Of a stretch of 64,000 nt of DNA, positions 18,870-28,600 are shown in pieces. The position numbers were made by a program, and so were the translations under genes. The notes under the pieces are model-generated. The model saw nothing but the letters and a program-made list of their open reading frames with translations, was not told the DNA's origin and searched no databases. The stretch covers positions 1-64,000 of the forward strand of contig JADJLR010000009.1 in assembly GCA_016710015.1 (NCBI GenBank), read 5' to 3'. Every line of letters begins with the position of its first letter. Position 1 is the first letter of the stretch. This DNA is from Flavobacteriales bacterium. Lineage in GTDB: Bacteria; Bacteroidota; Bacteroidia; Flavobacteriales_F; PHOS-HE28.

Positions 18870-20183
18870 ATGCCCGAGATCAAAGAGCAACTCAAGTACA
18901 AGGTAAAGGACATGTCCCTAGCGGAATGGGGCCGGAAGGAGATCGAATTGGCCGAGGCCGAGATGCCCGGGCTGATGGCCCTGCGCGCGCAGTACAAAGG
19001 CAAGAACCCGCTGAAAGGAGCACGCATCGCAGGATGCTTGCACATGACGATCCAAACGGCCGTGCTGATCGAGACCTTGAAGGAGTTGGGAGCAGAGGTC
19101 ACGTGGAGCAGCTGTAACATTTTCAGCACCCAGGATCACGCAGCCGCTGCCATCGCAGCAGCAGGTATTCCAGTCTATGCATGGAAGGGTCTCTCTGAAA
19201 AGGACTTCGATTGGTGCATCGAGCAGACCATCTTCGGTTTCGAGGGTGGCAAGCCCTTGAACATGATCCTGGACGACGGTGGAGACCTGACGAACATGGT
19301 GTTCGACAAATACCCTGAACTCACCAAGGACATCAGAGGGCTGAGCGAAGAGACCACCACCGGTGTACACCGCCTGATGGAACGTGAAAAGAACGGAACG
19401 CTTGTGATGCCTGCGATCAACGTGAACGACAGCGTGACCAAGAGCAAGTTCGACAACAAGTACGGCTGCAAGGAGAGCGCTGTGGATGCCATCCGTCGTG
19501 CCACGGATGTGATGATGGCCGGTAAGGTCGCCATCGTATGCGGATATGGCGATGTAGGCAAGGGCACAGCTGCTTCCCTACGTGGAGCCGGCGCTAGAGT
19601 GATCGTCACCGAGATCGACCCGATCTGCGCGCTGCAAGCCGCCATGGATGGTTTCGAGGTGAAGAAGCTCATCCCGAACGCACATCGTGCCGATATCATC
19701 ATCACCACCACGGGTAACTTCAACATCGTTACCGAAGAGACCTTCCGTGCGGTGAAGGACAAGACCATCATTTGCAACATCGGCCACTTCGATAACGAGA
19801 TCGACATGGCTTGGTTGAACAAGAACTACGGGAAGACCAAAGTGGAGATCAAGCCGCAGGTGGACAAGTACACCATTGACGGCAAGGACATCATCATCCT
19901 GGCCGAAGGCCGTTTGGTGAACCTGGGTTGCGCCACGGGCCATCCGAGCTTCGTGATGAGTAACAGCTTCACGAACCAGACCTTGGCACAGTTGGAACTC
20001 TGGAACGATCACGACAAGTACGAGAACAAGGTGTACGTGCTACCGAAGCACTTGGACGAGATGGTGGCCATGCTACACCTGAAGAAGATCGGCGTGGAGT
20101 TGGAGGAGTTGACCGATGCTCAGGCCAAGTACATCGGTGTGCCGAAGGAAGGTCCGTTCAAGTCGGACGCATACCGCTACTGA
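18870..20183 (+). CDS. ahcY: Adenosylhomocysteinase
   Basis: A 437-residue cytosolic enzyme hydrolysing S-adenosylhomocysteine to adenosine and homocysteine, closing the methyl cycle. Family marks: HMTIQTAVLIETLKELGAEV, SSCNIFSTQDHAAAAIAA, the NAD-binding loop CGYGDVGKGTA (about residues 222-232), and the invariant C-terminus KSDAYRY, whose Lys and Tyr contact NAD of the neighbouring subunit. Length and ends are canonical. It has its own promoter (18844) and terminator (20212), so it is monocistronic. Confidence 0.98.
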   Translation: MPEIKEQLKYKVKDMSLAEWGRKEIELAEAEMPGLMALRAQYKGKNPLKGARIAGCLHMTIQTAVLIETLKELGAEVTWSSCNIFSTQDHAAAAIAAAGIPVYAWKGLSEKDFDWCIEQTIFGFEGGKPLNMILDDGGDLTNMVFDKYPELTKDIRGLSEETTTGVHRLMEREKNGTLVMPAINVNDSVTKSKFDNKYGCKESAVDAIRRATDVMMAGKVAIVCGYGDVGKGTAASLRGAGARVIVTEIDPICALQAAMDGFEVKKLIPNAHRADIIITTTGNFNIVTEETFRAVKDKTIICNIGHFDNEIDMAWLNKNYGKTKVEIKPQVDKYTIDGKDIIILAEGRLVNLGCATGHPSFVMSNSFTNQTLAQLELWNDHDKYENKVYVLPKHLDEMVAMLHLKKIGVELEELTDAQAKYIGVPKEGPFKSDAYRY

Positions 20184-20534
20184 TCAAGCCTCCTCCTAAC
20201 GTTAAGGAAAGGCCCGGCCACATCGGTCGGGCTTTTTCATGCCTTAGGATCTTGGAAGAGCTAGTGTAGCAACCACTAAGTTGGTGAACTAAGGATCTGC
20301 CGTCATTTCTTCTTCATGCAAGCGTCTTCGCCCCGGCTCGACGGGGGCGGAATACGCACGGCGAAGCAGGGGCTACGACGAAGTGTTCCAACGCGGCCGG
20401 AAGAAGAAAAGGCGGTGGAGATCGTTCATGAACAGAGTGGTTACTACACTAAGTGCAATGTCATCCATCGCCAACGTTCCAAGGCTTCGGATGGATCGAA
20501 CAACGATCACCGATCAATGAACAACGACAACCCT
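20184..20534. other. Convergent intergenic region ahcY / Rieske-like gene
   Basis: This 351-bp stretch contains the ahcY terminator at its left end. The remainder, 20238-20534, shows no recognisable gene, promoter or structured RNA. Confidence 0.5.
20212..20237 (+). terminator. Rho-independent terminator of ahcY
   Basis: GCCCGGCC (20212-20219), loop ACATC, GGTCGGGC (20225-20232) with one G-U pair, then TTTTT. It begins 28 bases past the ahcY stop. Confidence 0.88.
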
Positions 20535-20966
20535 TCAATTGTAGATCCGCAGGATGGTGCCATTGAACGACGTGTGGTATCGCTGCAGGTTCAGGGCGGC
20601 CGGGCCTTCCACCACGCTACCGTCTGTGATCAGGAAGGCGGAATGGCAGCAGGTCGTATCACGGGCAATGATCTCCGAATCATCGACCACCACGCGGCAA
20701 AGCTCACTTGTTTGGTACGGGCAATGGCGGTCCATGGCCACGAAATCACTCATCCCGGCGCGGTAAACGATCAATCCAAGGGAACCACCGCTCAAATACA
20801 GCCAACCACCGGGAACCGCAAGATCCGCATAGGCCGGGTTGTTCACGTTGATGCTGATATCCAACGGTGTGAGTGGTACGCCACCTGGCTTGTCCTTCTT
20901 ACAGCCGAAGAGCATCACGCAGCAAAATGCCGTGAGCGCGGTGATGGGTGTGAAGGGAAAGGCCAT
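20535..20966 (-). CDS. Lipoprotein with degenerate Rieske [2Fe-2S]-like domain
   Basis: A 143-residue protein starting at ATG 20966 (MAFPFTPITALTAFCCVMLFGCKKD); LFGC is a good lipobox, so Cys22 should be lipidated. The mature part follows the Rieske layout: FVAMDRHCPYQTSELC, then TCCHSAFLITDGSVVEGPAALNLQRY, ending NGTILRIYN. Typical clusters need CxH...CxxH. Here the first pair reads CPY (no His after Cys) and the second CCH, so at least one iron ligand seems missing. Cluster binding is therefore doubtful; a structural or redox-sensing role is conceivable. An upstream ATG at 21014 would precede the promoter box. Confidence 0.8.
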   Translation of the reverse strand: MAFPFTPITALTAFCCVMLFGCKKDKPGGVPLTPLDISINVNNPAYADLAVPGGWLYLSGGSLGLIVYRAGMSDFVAMDRHCPYQTSELCRVVVDDSEIIARDTTCCHSAFLITDGSVVEGPAALNLQRYHTSFNGTILRIYN

Positions 20967-20987
20967 TGTTCGAATGAACGGAGGACA

Positions 20988-20995
20988 CGAAGGTA
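20988..20995 (-). promoter_or_regulatory. -7 box of the Rieske-like lipoprotein gene
   Basis: Minus-strand TACCTTCG, a one-base variant of TAnnTTTG, sits 21 bases before ATG 20966. No -33 TTG is evident at normal spacing. Confidence 0.45.
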
Positions 20996-21026
20996 TCGTA
21001 TGCGCAGAGGACATAGGTGCATTCGT

Positions 21027-21217
21027 CAGGGCTAACGCCTCTTATTTTCTGCGATCCCGCTGGGGTCGTTCTCCCATCCGGGGGGGGGCATTTTCTGATT
21101 TCTGTGACCCCTCTGGGGTCAACCCACAAGGAGAATGACCAGTGCTGCGTTCTGATCCCAGCGGGGTCGCAGAAACAACAGACCTGGTGCGGAATGTATG
21201 TAGAGGCGATAGCCCCG
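21027..21217 (-). mobile_element. MITE-like hairpin element, copy B (rearranged)
   Basis: Terminal inverted repeats CAGGGCTAACGCCTCT (21027-21042) and AGAGGCGATAGCCCCG (21202-21217). Flanking direct repeats are GTGCATTCGT (21017-21026) and GGGCATTCGT (21218-21227), nine of ten bases identical. Relative to copies A and C it is inverted, about 45 bp shorter, and its central segment (CAAGGAGAATGACCAGTG at about 21127-21144) has the opposite orientation to its arms. The exchange points fall in the GACCCC/GGGGTC palindromes. It separates the Rieske-like gene from the small basic protein gene. Confidence 0.8.
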
Positions 21218-21238
21218 GGGCATTCGTATCCTTGTGGT

Positions 21239-21532
21239 ATGGGAAGGAAGTGGTTGATATTGTGTTCGCTCGGGCTATTGCTGCTTGCGGCTCCCGCCAG
21301 TACAAGCGCTCAGGACGGTATTTCGCGCAAGAAGCAGGAAAAGCTCTTGGAGAAGAAGGCCAAGACGGACAAGAAGGAGAAGGCCGCTCAGGAAAAGGCC
21401 GATCGCAAGCGCCACCTTTCCCTGCAAGACAAGGCCACCCGTAAACGGATCAAGCGGAATACCAAACGGGCGGGTCGGCATGGAACGAACCCCCACAAGG
21501 ACAACTTCTTCCAGCGCATTTTTGGTGGTTGA
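21239..21532 (+). CDS. Small exported lysine-rich protein
   Basis: 97 residues from ATG 21239: signal peptide MGRKWLILCSLGLLLLAAPASTSAQ, then a highly charged segment of Lys/Glu/Arg heptads (RKKQEKLLEKKAKTDKKEKA) that should be one long helix, and a basic tail ending FFQRIFGG. I do not recognise a characterised family, though small basic exported proteins of this style are common in Bacteroidota. The start lies only 12 bp beyond the right target duplication of mobile element copy B, so its promoter may lie in the element. Coding is supported by the clean signal peptide. Confidence 0.68.
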   Translation: MGRKWLILCSLGLLLLAAPASTSAQDGISRKKQEKLLEKKAKTDKKEKAAQEKADRKRHLSLQDKATRKRIKRNTKRAGRHGTNPHKDNFFQRIFGG

Positions 21533-21786
21533 GGCGCATCAGGCCATTCCACCACGCAGTAACCTTTGCTCGTTCTGTAGGACCGTTCACGGAAATGTTG
21601 CCGATATATTTCGGCCATGTTGCTACCCATCCATGAACGTTTTGGTCCGGGTACGACCGCATACCACAGGGTCGTCCGTCGAAAGCCATGTCGCGCCATG
21701 TTCCCGCATGGTAAAGTCGATCATGGAACTTTCTATATTAGCGCCCCCTCGTTGCCCAGTTTAGCAGAACGTAAAACCTACCGTTG

Positions 21787-24700
21787 ATGTTGAGAAGGAT
21801 ATTCTCCACAGTCGTGCTTTCCATTTTTGCCACCTTGGCGGTCTTGGCCCAAACGGGCTCTGGCAGTCTGAAAGGCAAGATCACAGACAAGAAATCTGGA
21901 GAGCCGCTACCATTCGTGAACGTCGTGGTCGAGAACCGAGGGACGCAAGTTTCCGGCGGTGCAACGGACTTCGATGGGGAGTACTTCATCAAACCGATCG
22001 CTCCGGGGACCTACGATGTGATCGTGAGCTATGTGGGCTATCAGCCGTTCAAGTCCACCGGTGTGGTGGTGAACAGCAACAAGATCAGCTTCTTGGACAT
22101 CAGCTTGAACCAAGGGATCGAGTTGAAGGAATTCGAGGTGGTGAAATACACCGTGCCCCTGATCGATAAGGATGGTGGCGCTTCCGGCGGCACCGTAACG
22201 CGAGAGGACATTGCCAAGATGCCCGGTCGCTCCGCTGCGTCGATCGCAACAACGGTGGCAGGGGCAAGTACAGCTGGAACGGGTGGTGGGATCAGCATTC
22301 GTGGAGGGCGCTCAGAGAACACCTACTATTACATCGATGGGGTGAAGGTTCCTGCCGGTGCGGGAACAGGACTTCCCAAGAGCGCGATCGAGGAAGTGCA
22401 GGTGATCACCGGTGGCGTACCCGCGAACTACGGTGACGTGACCGGTGGCTTGGTGAACATCACCACCCGTGGACCGAGTCGGAACTTCTTCGGCGGCGTG
22501 GAATACCTGACCTCCGGTTATAAGGTGGGTAGTGACATCACCGATATCGTGGGGCTGGACAAGTATGCTTTCAATCAGGTCGAGGGTAGCTTGAGTGGGC
22601 CGATCCTCTTCAAGAAGGATAGCTTGGGAAACAAGACCAAATCCCTGATCGGCTTCTTCATATCGGGACAGTATTCCAATGTGGTGGATGGTGCGCCGTC
22701 GTATCTGGGTGACTTTCGCGTGCGCCCAGAGGTTCGCGAGCAACTCTTGGCCACCCCCGGACAACTGCGCCCGAACGGAGAGAACGACTACATCTTGGCC
22801 TATTCCAGCGATTTCCTGCGCAGTTCGGACATCGAAGAGTTGAAGACCCGGCAGAATGCGGGCCGAACCACCTATTTGGCGTCTGGAAAGATCGATATCA
22901 CCACTACCCCGACCATTAACCTGACGGTGGGTGGGTCCATGGATTATGACAACCGCCAGAGTTTCAATCGCAACAACTCCTTGCTGAACGCGGAGAACAA
23001 TTACCGGACCCGGGAGAGTACTTGGCGTGGTTTCGTGAAGTTCACCCAGCGCTTCGTGAACCGTACCGAGGAGGAGGAAAAGAGAAGCAAGATCCAGAAC
23101 GCGTACTACACCCTGCAATTGGATTACTCCCAATACCGGAACAATGTGGAGGATTACGTACACGGAGATCGGTTGTTCGACTATGGCTACATCGGCAAAT
23201 TCGTGACCTTGAGCGCACCACAATTCAAGCGCGTGGATCCTACAAGCGGTCTTTCCTATTACAACCAGGTCGGCGAACAAGACACCTTGGTGCAGTTCAC
23301 CCCCGGCACCCAGAACCCGGACTTGGCGGCTTTGAACACGTATTACTTCGGTGCTTTGCCTCAAGAGAGCTTCCCGATCAACCTGTTGGGTGGCGGGCCT
23401 GGTGATCCGAATTACGTGGGCTACTACCGCAACTTGGTGGAGACCCAGACCCGCGGCGTATTGTGGAATGGTGAGCGGCCTAGGGATCTCTATGGGCTGT
23501 GGAACAACATCGGCTTCATCGATGACCCCAACGGTGCGGAGTTCCGTAAGCGCCAGAATGACCAGTTGCGTTTCACCGCCTTTGGTAGTGCCGATATCGG
23601 TTCACACGCGGTGGCTTTGGGCGTGGAATACGAGCAATTGACCCAGCGGCGGTATGATCTGGCCCCCACGGGATTGTGGACCCGGGCCCGCAACTTGGCC
23701 AATTTCCATATCCAGAACTGGGACAGTGTCGGGAGCACCGGTACGGTCGACATACCGGGTACCTTCCCATTCTACCTCTACCCCCGCTTGAGGGGTGATG
23801 ACCAATCCAATTTCGACCGGAATTTGCGTGAAGCATTGGGGTATGACGTGAACGGAGTGGAAGAGATCATGGTGGATGCTCTTGACCCGTCGGAATTATC
23901 CTTGGACATGTTCTCCCCGGACGAGTTGATCAACAACGGCAACGGTCTGGTCGCCTACGCAGGTTACGATCACCTGGGCAACAAGCTTACGAGCAAACCC
24001 AGCTTCAACGACTTCTTCAAGGCAAAGGACGAGAAGGGGAATGCGACCCGCTTGCAGGCTCCTTTCGAGCCCATCTATATAGCGGGCTACATCATGGATA
24101 AATTCGCCTTCGACGACATCATCTTCAACGTGGGTGTGCGCGTGGACCGGTATGATGCGAACCAGAACGTGCTGAAGGACAAGTACCTCTATCAAGAGGC
24201 CTTCACCGCCGGTAGTACGGTCGGGAATAGCGACATTCAGGAAAGGTTGAACAACCGTCCGAGCAACATCGGTGATGATTACGTGGTGTATGTTGATGAT
24301 ATCGCGAACCCCACGGATGTCAAGGGTTATCGGGATGGCGACCAATGGTATTCCGCACAGGGTGTGGAACTCAGCGACGGCTCCTCCTTGGTTGCGAATG
24401 GTGCGATCCAACCCTATCTGATCAAGGGAGGTGAGGATTTCGACCTCTTCGCGGACGATAACAATTCGGTGGCCTCCTCGGATCTGAGCATCGCGGCGTT
24501 CCGGGATTACACCCCGGTGGTGAACGTGATGCCACGTGTGGCCTTCTCGTTCCCGATCTCGGATGAGGCGGTGTTCTTTGCGCACTATGACGTACTGACC
24601 CAACGTCCCGGCTCGTTCGAGTCCCGGCTCAATTTGGTGGACTACGCATACACCCAAAGTGCCACGAACATCATCTTGGCCAACCCGAATTTGAAACCGA

Positions 24701-25587
24701 CCAAGACCATCGATTACGAATTGGGTTTCCAGCAGGTGCTGAGCAAGGCCTCCTCCCTGAAGATCTCGGCGTTCTACCGCGAGTTGCGCGATCAGATCCA
24801 GGTACGCAACGTGATCAACGCATGGCCAAGGGACTATCGGACCTACGACAACTTCGATTTCGGAACGGTGAAAGGTTTCGCGGCCTCCTTCGACCTCCGC
24901 AGGACCGGGAATGTGTGGATGCGCGCCAGCTATACCTTGCAATTCGCCGATGGTACGGGTTCGGGTCCACAGACCGGACTGAATTTGGTCAACTCCGGCC
25001 AACCCAACCTGCGTACCATTTCACCGCTTGATTTCGATCAGCGGCACCGGTTCACCACCACGTTCGATTTCCGTTACGGAGGTGGGAAGGATTACAACGG
25101 ACCCATGCTGTTCGGTGCGCCGATCCTGAGCCGGACCGGGGTGAACGTGGTGAGTATCTTAGGAAGTGGAACACCGTATAGCCGAAGCAGCATTGTGCGT
25201 AACGAGGGTGCTGCAACGGGTACCTACTCGTTGGAGGGAACGCTCAACGGAGCGCGCCTGCCGTGGCAGTTCACCACCGATATGCAGATCGACCGCGACA
25301 TCCCTTTGAGCTTTGGCGGTGGCGATGGCGACAAGGCGAAGAGCGCCGATCTCAACGTGTATCTGCTGTTGACCAACGTGTTCAATACGCAGAACATCAC
25401 CGATGTGTATCGATACACGGGATCACCGAGCAACGATGGTTACCTGGCCAGCGCCCAATCCCAGCCGCAGATCGCCGCGCAGGTGGATCCTGCGGCATAC
25501 CGCGATCTGTATGAGTTGAAGGTGAATTCGCCTAACAACTACGGCGCCCCACGAACCATTCGGTTGGGTGTTCGCTTCAATTTCTGA
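21787..25587 (+). CDS. Large TonB-dependent receptor with CarboxypepD plug extension
   Basis: A 1266-residue outer-membrane protein. Signal peptide to about VLAQ, then a CarboxypepD_reg domain (GKITDKKSGEPLPFVNVVVE), plug (REDIAKMPGRSAASIATTVAG ... ISIRGGRSENTYYYIDGVKV ... ITGGVPANYGDVTGGLVNI), and a very long barrel with large extracellular loops ending GAPRTIRLGVRFNF. It is longer than siderophore receptors and resembles the receptors paired with large secreted partner proteins. ATG 21787 is used; a TTG three bases earlier is possible. It is first in a three-gene operon (21-bp and 29-bp gaps) with the exported 1359-residue protein and a PorV-like barrel. The ligand is unknown. Confidence 0.9.
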   Translation: MLRRIFSTVVLSIFATLAVLAQTGSGSLKGKITDKKSGEPLPFVNVVVENRGTQVSGGATDFDGEYFIKPIAPGTYDVIVSYVGYQPFKSTGVVVNSNKISFLDISLNQGIELKEFEVVKYTVPLIDKDGGASGGTVTREDIAKMPGRSAASIATTVAGASTAGTGGGISIRGGRSENTYYYIDGVKVPAGAGTGLPKSAIEEVQVITGGVPANYGDVTGGLVNITTRGPSRNFFGGVEYLTSGYKVGSDITDIVGLDKYAFNQVEGSLSGPILFKKDSLGNKTKSLIGFFISGQYSNVVDGAPSYLGDFRVRPEVREQLLATPGQLRPNGENDYILAYSSDFLRSSDIEELKTRQNAGRTTYLASGKIDITTTPTINLTVGGSMDYDNRQSFNRNNSLLNAENNYRTRESTWRGFVKFTQRFVNRTEEEEKRSKIQNAYYTLQLDYSQYRNNVEDYVHGDRLFDYGYIGKFVTLSAPQFKRVDPTSGLSYYNQVGEQDTLVQFTPGTQNPDLAALNTYYFGALPQESFPINLLGGGPGDPNYVGYYRNLVETQTRGVLWNGERPRDLYGLWNNIGFIDDPNGAEFRKRQNDQLRFTAFGSADIGSHAVALGVEYEQLTQRRYDLAPTGLWTRARNLANFHIQNWDSVGSTGTVDIPGTFPFYLYPRLRGDDQSNFDRNLREALGYDVNGVEEIMVDALDPSELSLDMFSPDELINNGNGLVAYAGYDHLGNKLTSKPSFNDFFKAKDEKGNATRLQAPFEPIYIAGYIMDKFAFDDIIFNVGVRVDRYDANQNVLKDKYLYQEAFTAGSTVGNSDIQERLNNRPSNIGDDYVVYVDDIANPTDVKGYRDGDQWYSAQGVELSDGSSLVANGAIQPYLIKGGEDFDLFADDNNSVASSDLSIAAFRDYTPVVNVMPRVAFSFPISDEAVFFAHYDVLTQRPGSFESRLNLVDYAYTQSATNIILANPNLKPTKTIDYELGFQQVLSKASSLKISAFYRELRDQIQVRNVINAWPRDYRTYDNFDFGTVKGFAASFDLRRTGNVWMRASYTLQFADGTGSGPQTGLNLVNSGQPNLRTISPLDFDQRHRFTTTFDFRYGGGKDYNGPMLFGAPILSRTGVNVVSILGSGTPYSRSSIVRNEGAATGTYSLEGTLNGARLPWQFTTDMQIDRDIPLSFGGGDGDKAKSADLNVYLLLTNVFNTQNITDVYRYTGSPSNDGYLASAQSQPQIAAQVDPAAYRDLYELKVNSPNNYGAPRTIRLGVRFNF

Positions 25588-25608
25588 TAGAACTGAAAAC
25601 GCAAGACC

Positions 25609-28600
25609 ATGAAAGGCACACAAGGAGCAACCTTCACCAGAACCTTCGCTCTTAGCCTCGTCGCGTTGCTCGTCCTACCGACGAGCGCAAGGGAACCGGA
25701 CCGTCCGGCCGGTTCCAGCGGGATCCAGGCGGTACGCCCCAAAGCGGCCGGATGTGTTCCCGCTTCGGCGGTCACGCAGATCGCGTACAACAACGTACGG
25801 GCCGTGATCGAGAACGGGGGCAACATGTGGACCCGTCGCGGCGGTTCAAGCCGGTCCGGATACGAGGTACCCAAGACTTCGGATTTCACGGGCGCTTGTT
25901 CCATCTACGCCGGTGGCTTGTGGATGGGCGGTGTTGGCCCGGACAACAACCTGAAGCTTGCGGCGGTGCTGTTCCGCGCGGAAGGGAACGATTTCTGGCC
26001 CGGTCCGTTGACCAATACAGGGGACGCTTCCGTGAGCCCGGAGGTCTGCGGTCAGTACGATCGCTTTTGGGTGACCGAACGCTCACAAGCCGAGTCGCAT
26101 ATCCAATGGAAGCAGTGTTCGGATGATCCCGAATGCGATCTCGATGAGGTCTTTCCGGAAGGCTATTCCATCCCGACCTCCTTTACGCAGTGGCCCGCTT
26201 TGGGGGACGTGGATGAAGGTCAGGATCTGTACTTGGCCCCCTTCTTTGATTACAACGGTGATGGGATCTATGAGCCGACCGATGGCGATTATCCGGATTA
26301 TGGGTTCGATGAGTCCGTAGAGGATTGCAAGAACCGCCAGCGTGAGGACCCGGTGAACCTCTTCGGGGACTACAACATCTTTTGGATCTTCAACGATAAG
26401 GGCGACGTGCATACCGAATCGTTCGGTGGGCAGCCCATTGGTCTCGAAGTTCGGGCACAGGCCTTCGCCTTCAGCTCCAACAACGAGATCAATAACATGA
26501 CCTTCTACAACTACACGGTCATCAACCAAGGAACGCAGACCCTGTTGGATACCTACTTCGGCCACTTCGTGGATCCGGACGTGGGTTGCTCCAACGACGA
26601 CTTCGTGGGTTGCGACGTGCAGCGTGGACTGGGTTTCGCCTACAACTGGGACGACAACGACGATGCGAACTGCCAAGGTGCCGTGGGCTATGGGGCCCAG
26701 CCACCCGGGATCGGTGTGGACTTCTTTGAAGGCCCCTACCAAGATGCCGATGGTGTGGATAACCCGGGGCCGCAGTCGGCTATCGAGTTGTTCGATTGCG
26801 TGGAAGCACAGCAACAACACGGCATCCCGTACAAGGGCATCGGTATCGGATACGGCGATGGATTCGCGGACAACGAGCGCTTCGGCATGCGAGCCTTCCT
26901 GTACTGGAATCGCGATGGACCTTTCGCCACGAGTGACCCTGGTGCGCAAGGACACTTCTACAACTACCTGCGCGGTATTTGGAAGAACGGTCTGCCGATG
27001 ACTTGGGGTGGCAGCGGTTACAATGAGAGCCCTGCGGCCATTCAAACACGCTACATGTTCCCCTGGAGCAGCGATCCGGTGGGTTGGGGTACCAACTGTG
27101 TACCACAGCCGGACTGGCGCGAGAGCTTGCAAGCACCGCAAGACCGTCGATTCGTACAAAGTGCCGGCCCGTTCACTTTGGAGCCAGGCGCTTACAACAA
27201 CATCACCCTCGGTGTGGTGTACGCACGTGCTGCCACGGGCGGTGCTACGGCAAGCGTGACCTCCTTGCGTGTTGCGGATGACAAGGCCCAATCCCTGTTC
27301 GACAACTGCTTCAAGATCCTGGATGGACCGGATGCTCCGGATCTGGAGATCGTGGAATTGGATCGCGAGCTGATCATTCTGATGTCCAATCCGAAGGGGA
27401 GCAACAACAACGTGGTGCAGCCTTTCGATTACGAGGAACTGGACCCCATCATCCCCGAATTGGATGGGAACGGACAACCGTATGACCGGAACTACAGATT
27501 CCAAGGTTATATGCTGTACCAACTCAAGAATGATCTGGTCAGTGTGTCGGATCTGGACAACATCGAATTGGCACGCTTGGTCTATCAGGGGGACATCCAG
27601 GACGATGTAGCCCAGATCATCAATTATCCCTTCGATCAGGTGCTGGATCTTCCTGTAGCGACGGAAATGGTACGTGGTGCCAACGTAGGCGTGGCAAGTT
27701 CGGTGCGCCTCTTGGAGGATGCGTTCGCGGCCGGCGATCCACGTCTGGTGAATTTCAAGTCCTACTATTACTTGGCCATCGCCTACGGCTACAACAATTA
27801 CGAACCCTACAACTTCAACGAGCGAACCGGTCAGCCGTTCTCGTTCGTAGCGAGTCGTAAGGGGGCTTTCGGAGCCATACGCAAGTACGTTGGCATCCCG
27901 CACCTGCCGGATCCATCGAGCGGTGGTACCATCCAGAACTCGTTGTATGGAGATGGTCTGGAGATCACGCGCACGGAAGGTCAGGGCAATGGTGCTTTAG
28001 CACTGGAACTCACGGCCGCATCCGCATCGGCGATCGCCACCGATGAGCATTGGAGGAAGGACCAGATCACCTATCGCCGTGGCAAGGGCCCGGTGAACGT
28101 GAAGGTGATCGATCCATTGAAGGTGCCTGAAAGCGAGTTCGAGATCTGGTTCAAGGACGACACGTTGACCCCGGGTAATTTGGATGATGCGTATTGGTAC
28201 ATCGTCAAACTGCCCGGTACGGCAAGTGGCGATACCGTGAACAGTGAACGGGTCATCGACCTGCCCTACGAGCAAGTGATCCCGAAATGGGGGATCAGTG
28301 TGTCGATCAGCCAGACGAAGTACAGCGGTGATTTCACCGCCCCGATCGGTACTGGCAGCATGACCTTTTCGGACCCGTCCAAAGCCTGGTTCACGGGCGT
28401 TGCGGATGCCGATGGCGAAGAGGTCGCGAACTGGATCCGCTCCGGTGCTTATGTGAGTGCCGATGCGCCGATCTACAATGACCGCGGAGATGTGGACCAA
28501 TTGTACGAGTCGATCCTGGGTGGCACATGGGCACCGTGGTCGCTGGCCGGCCAAGCGGAGTTCCAAGGTGGAACCTCTTCCGAATCCAACGCGGATTCAC

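Noticed and set aside
20316..21035. 239-residue plus-strand frame
   Set aside because: Overlaps the Rieske-like lipoprotein on the other strand and the left end of mobile element copy B; highly charged with no domain.
22312..25002. Long minus-strand frames of 350 and 368 residues
   Set aside because: Both are antisense to the large TonB receptor; their composition (Val/His/Arg-rich, no domains) is that of mirror frames.
26083..27903. 606-residue open frame on the minus strand
   Set aside because: It lies wholly antisense to the intact 1359-residue exported protein, has no recognisable domain or signal, and follows the codon-position bias of a GC-rich gene read in reverse.
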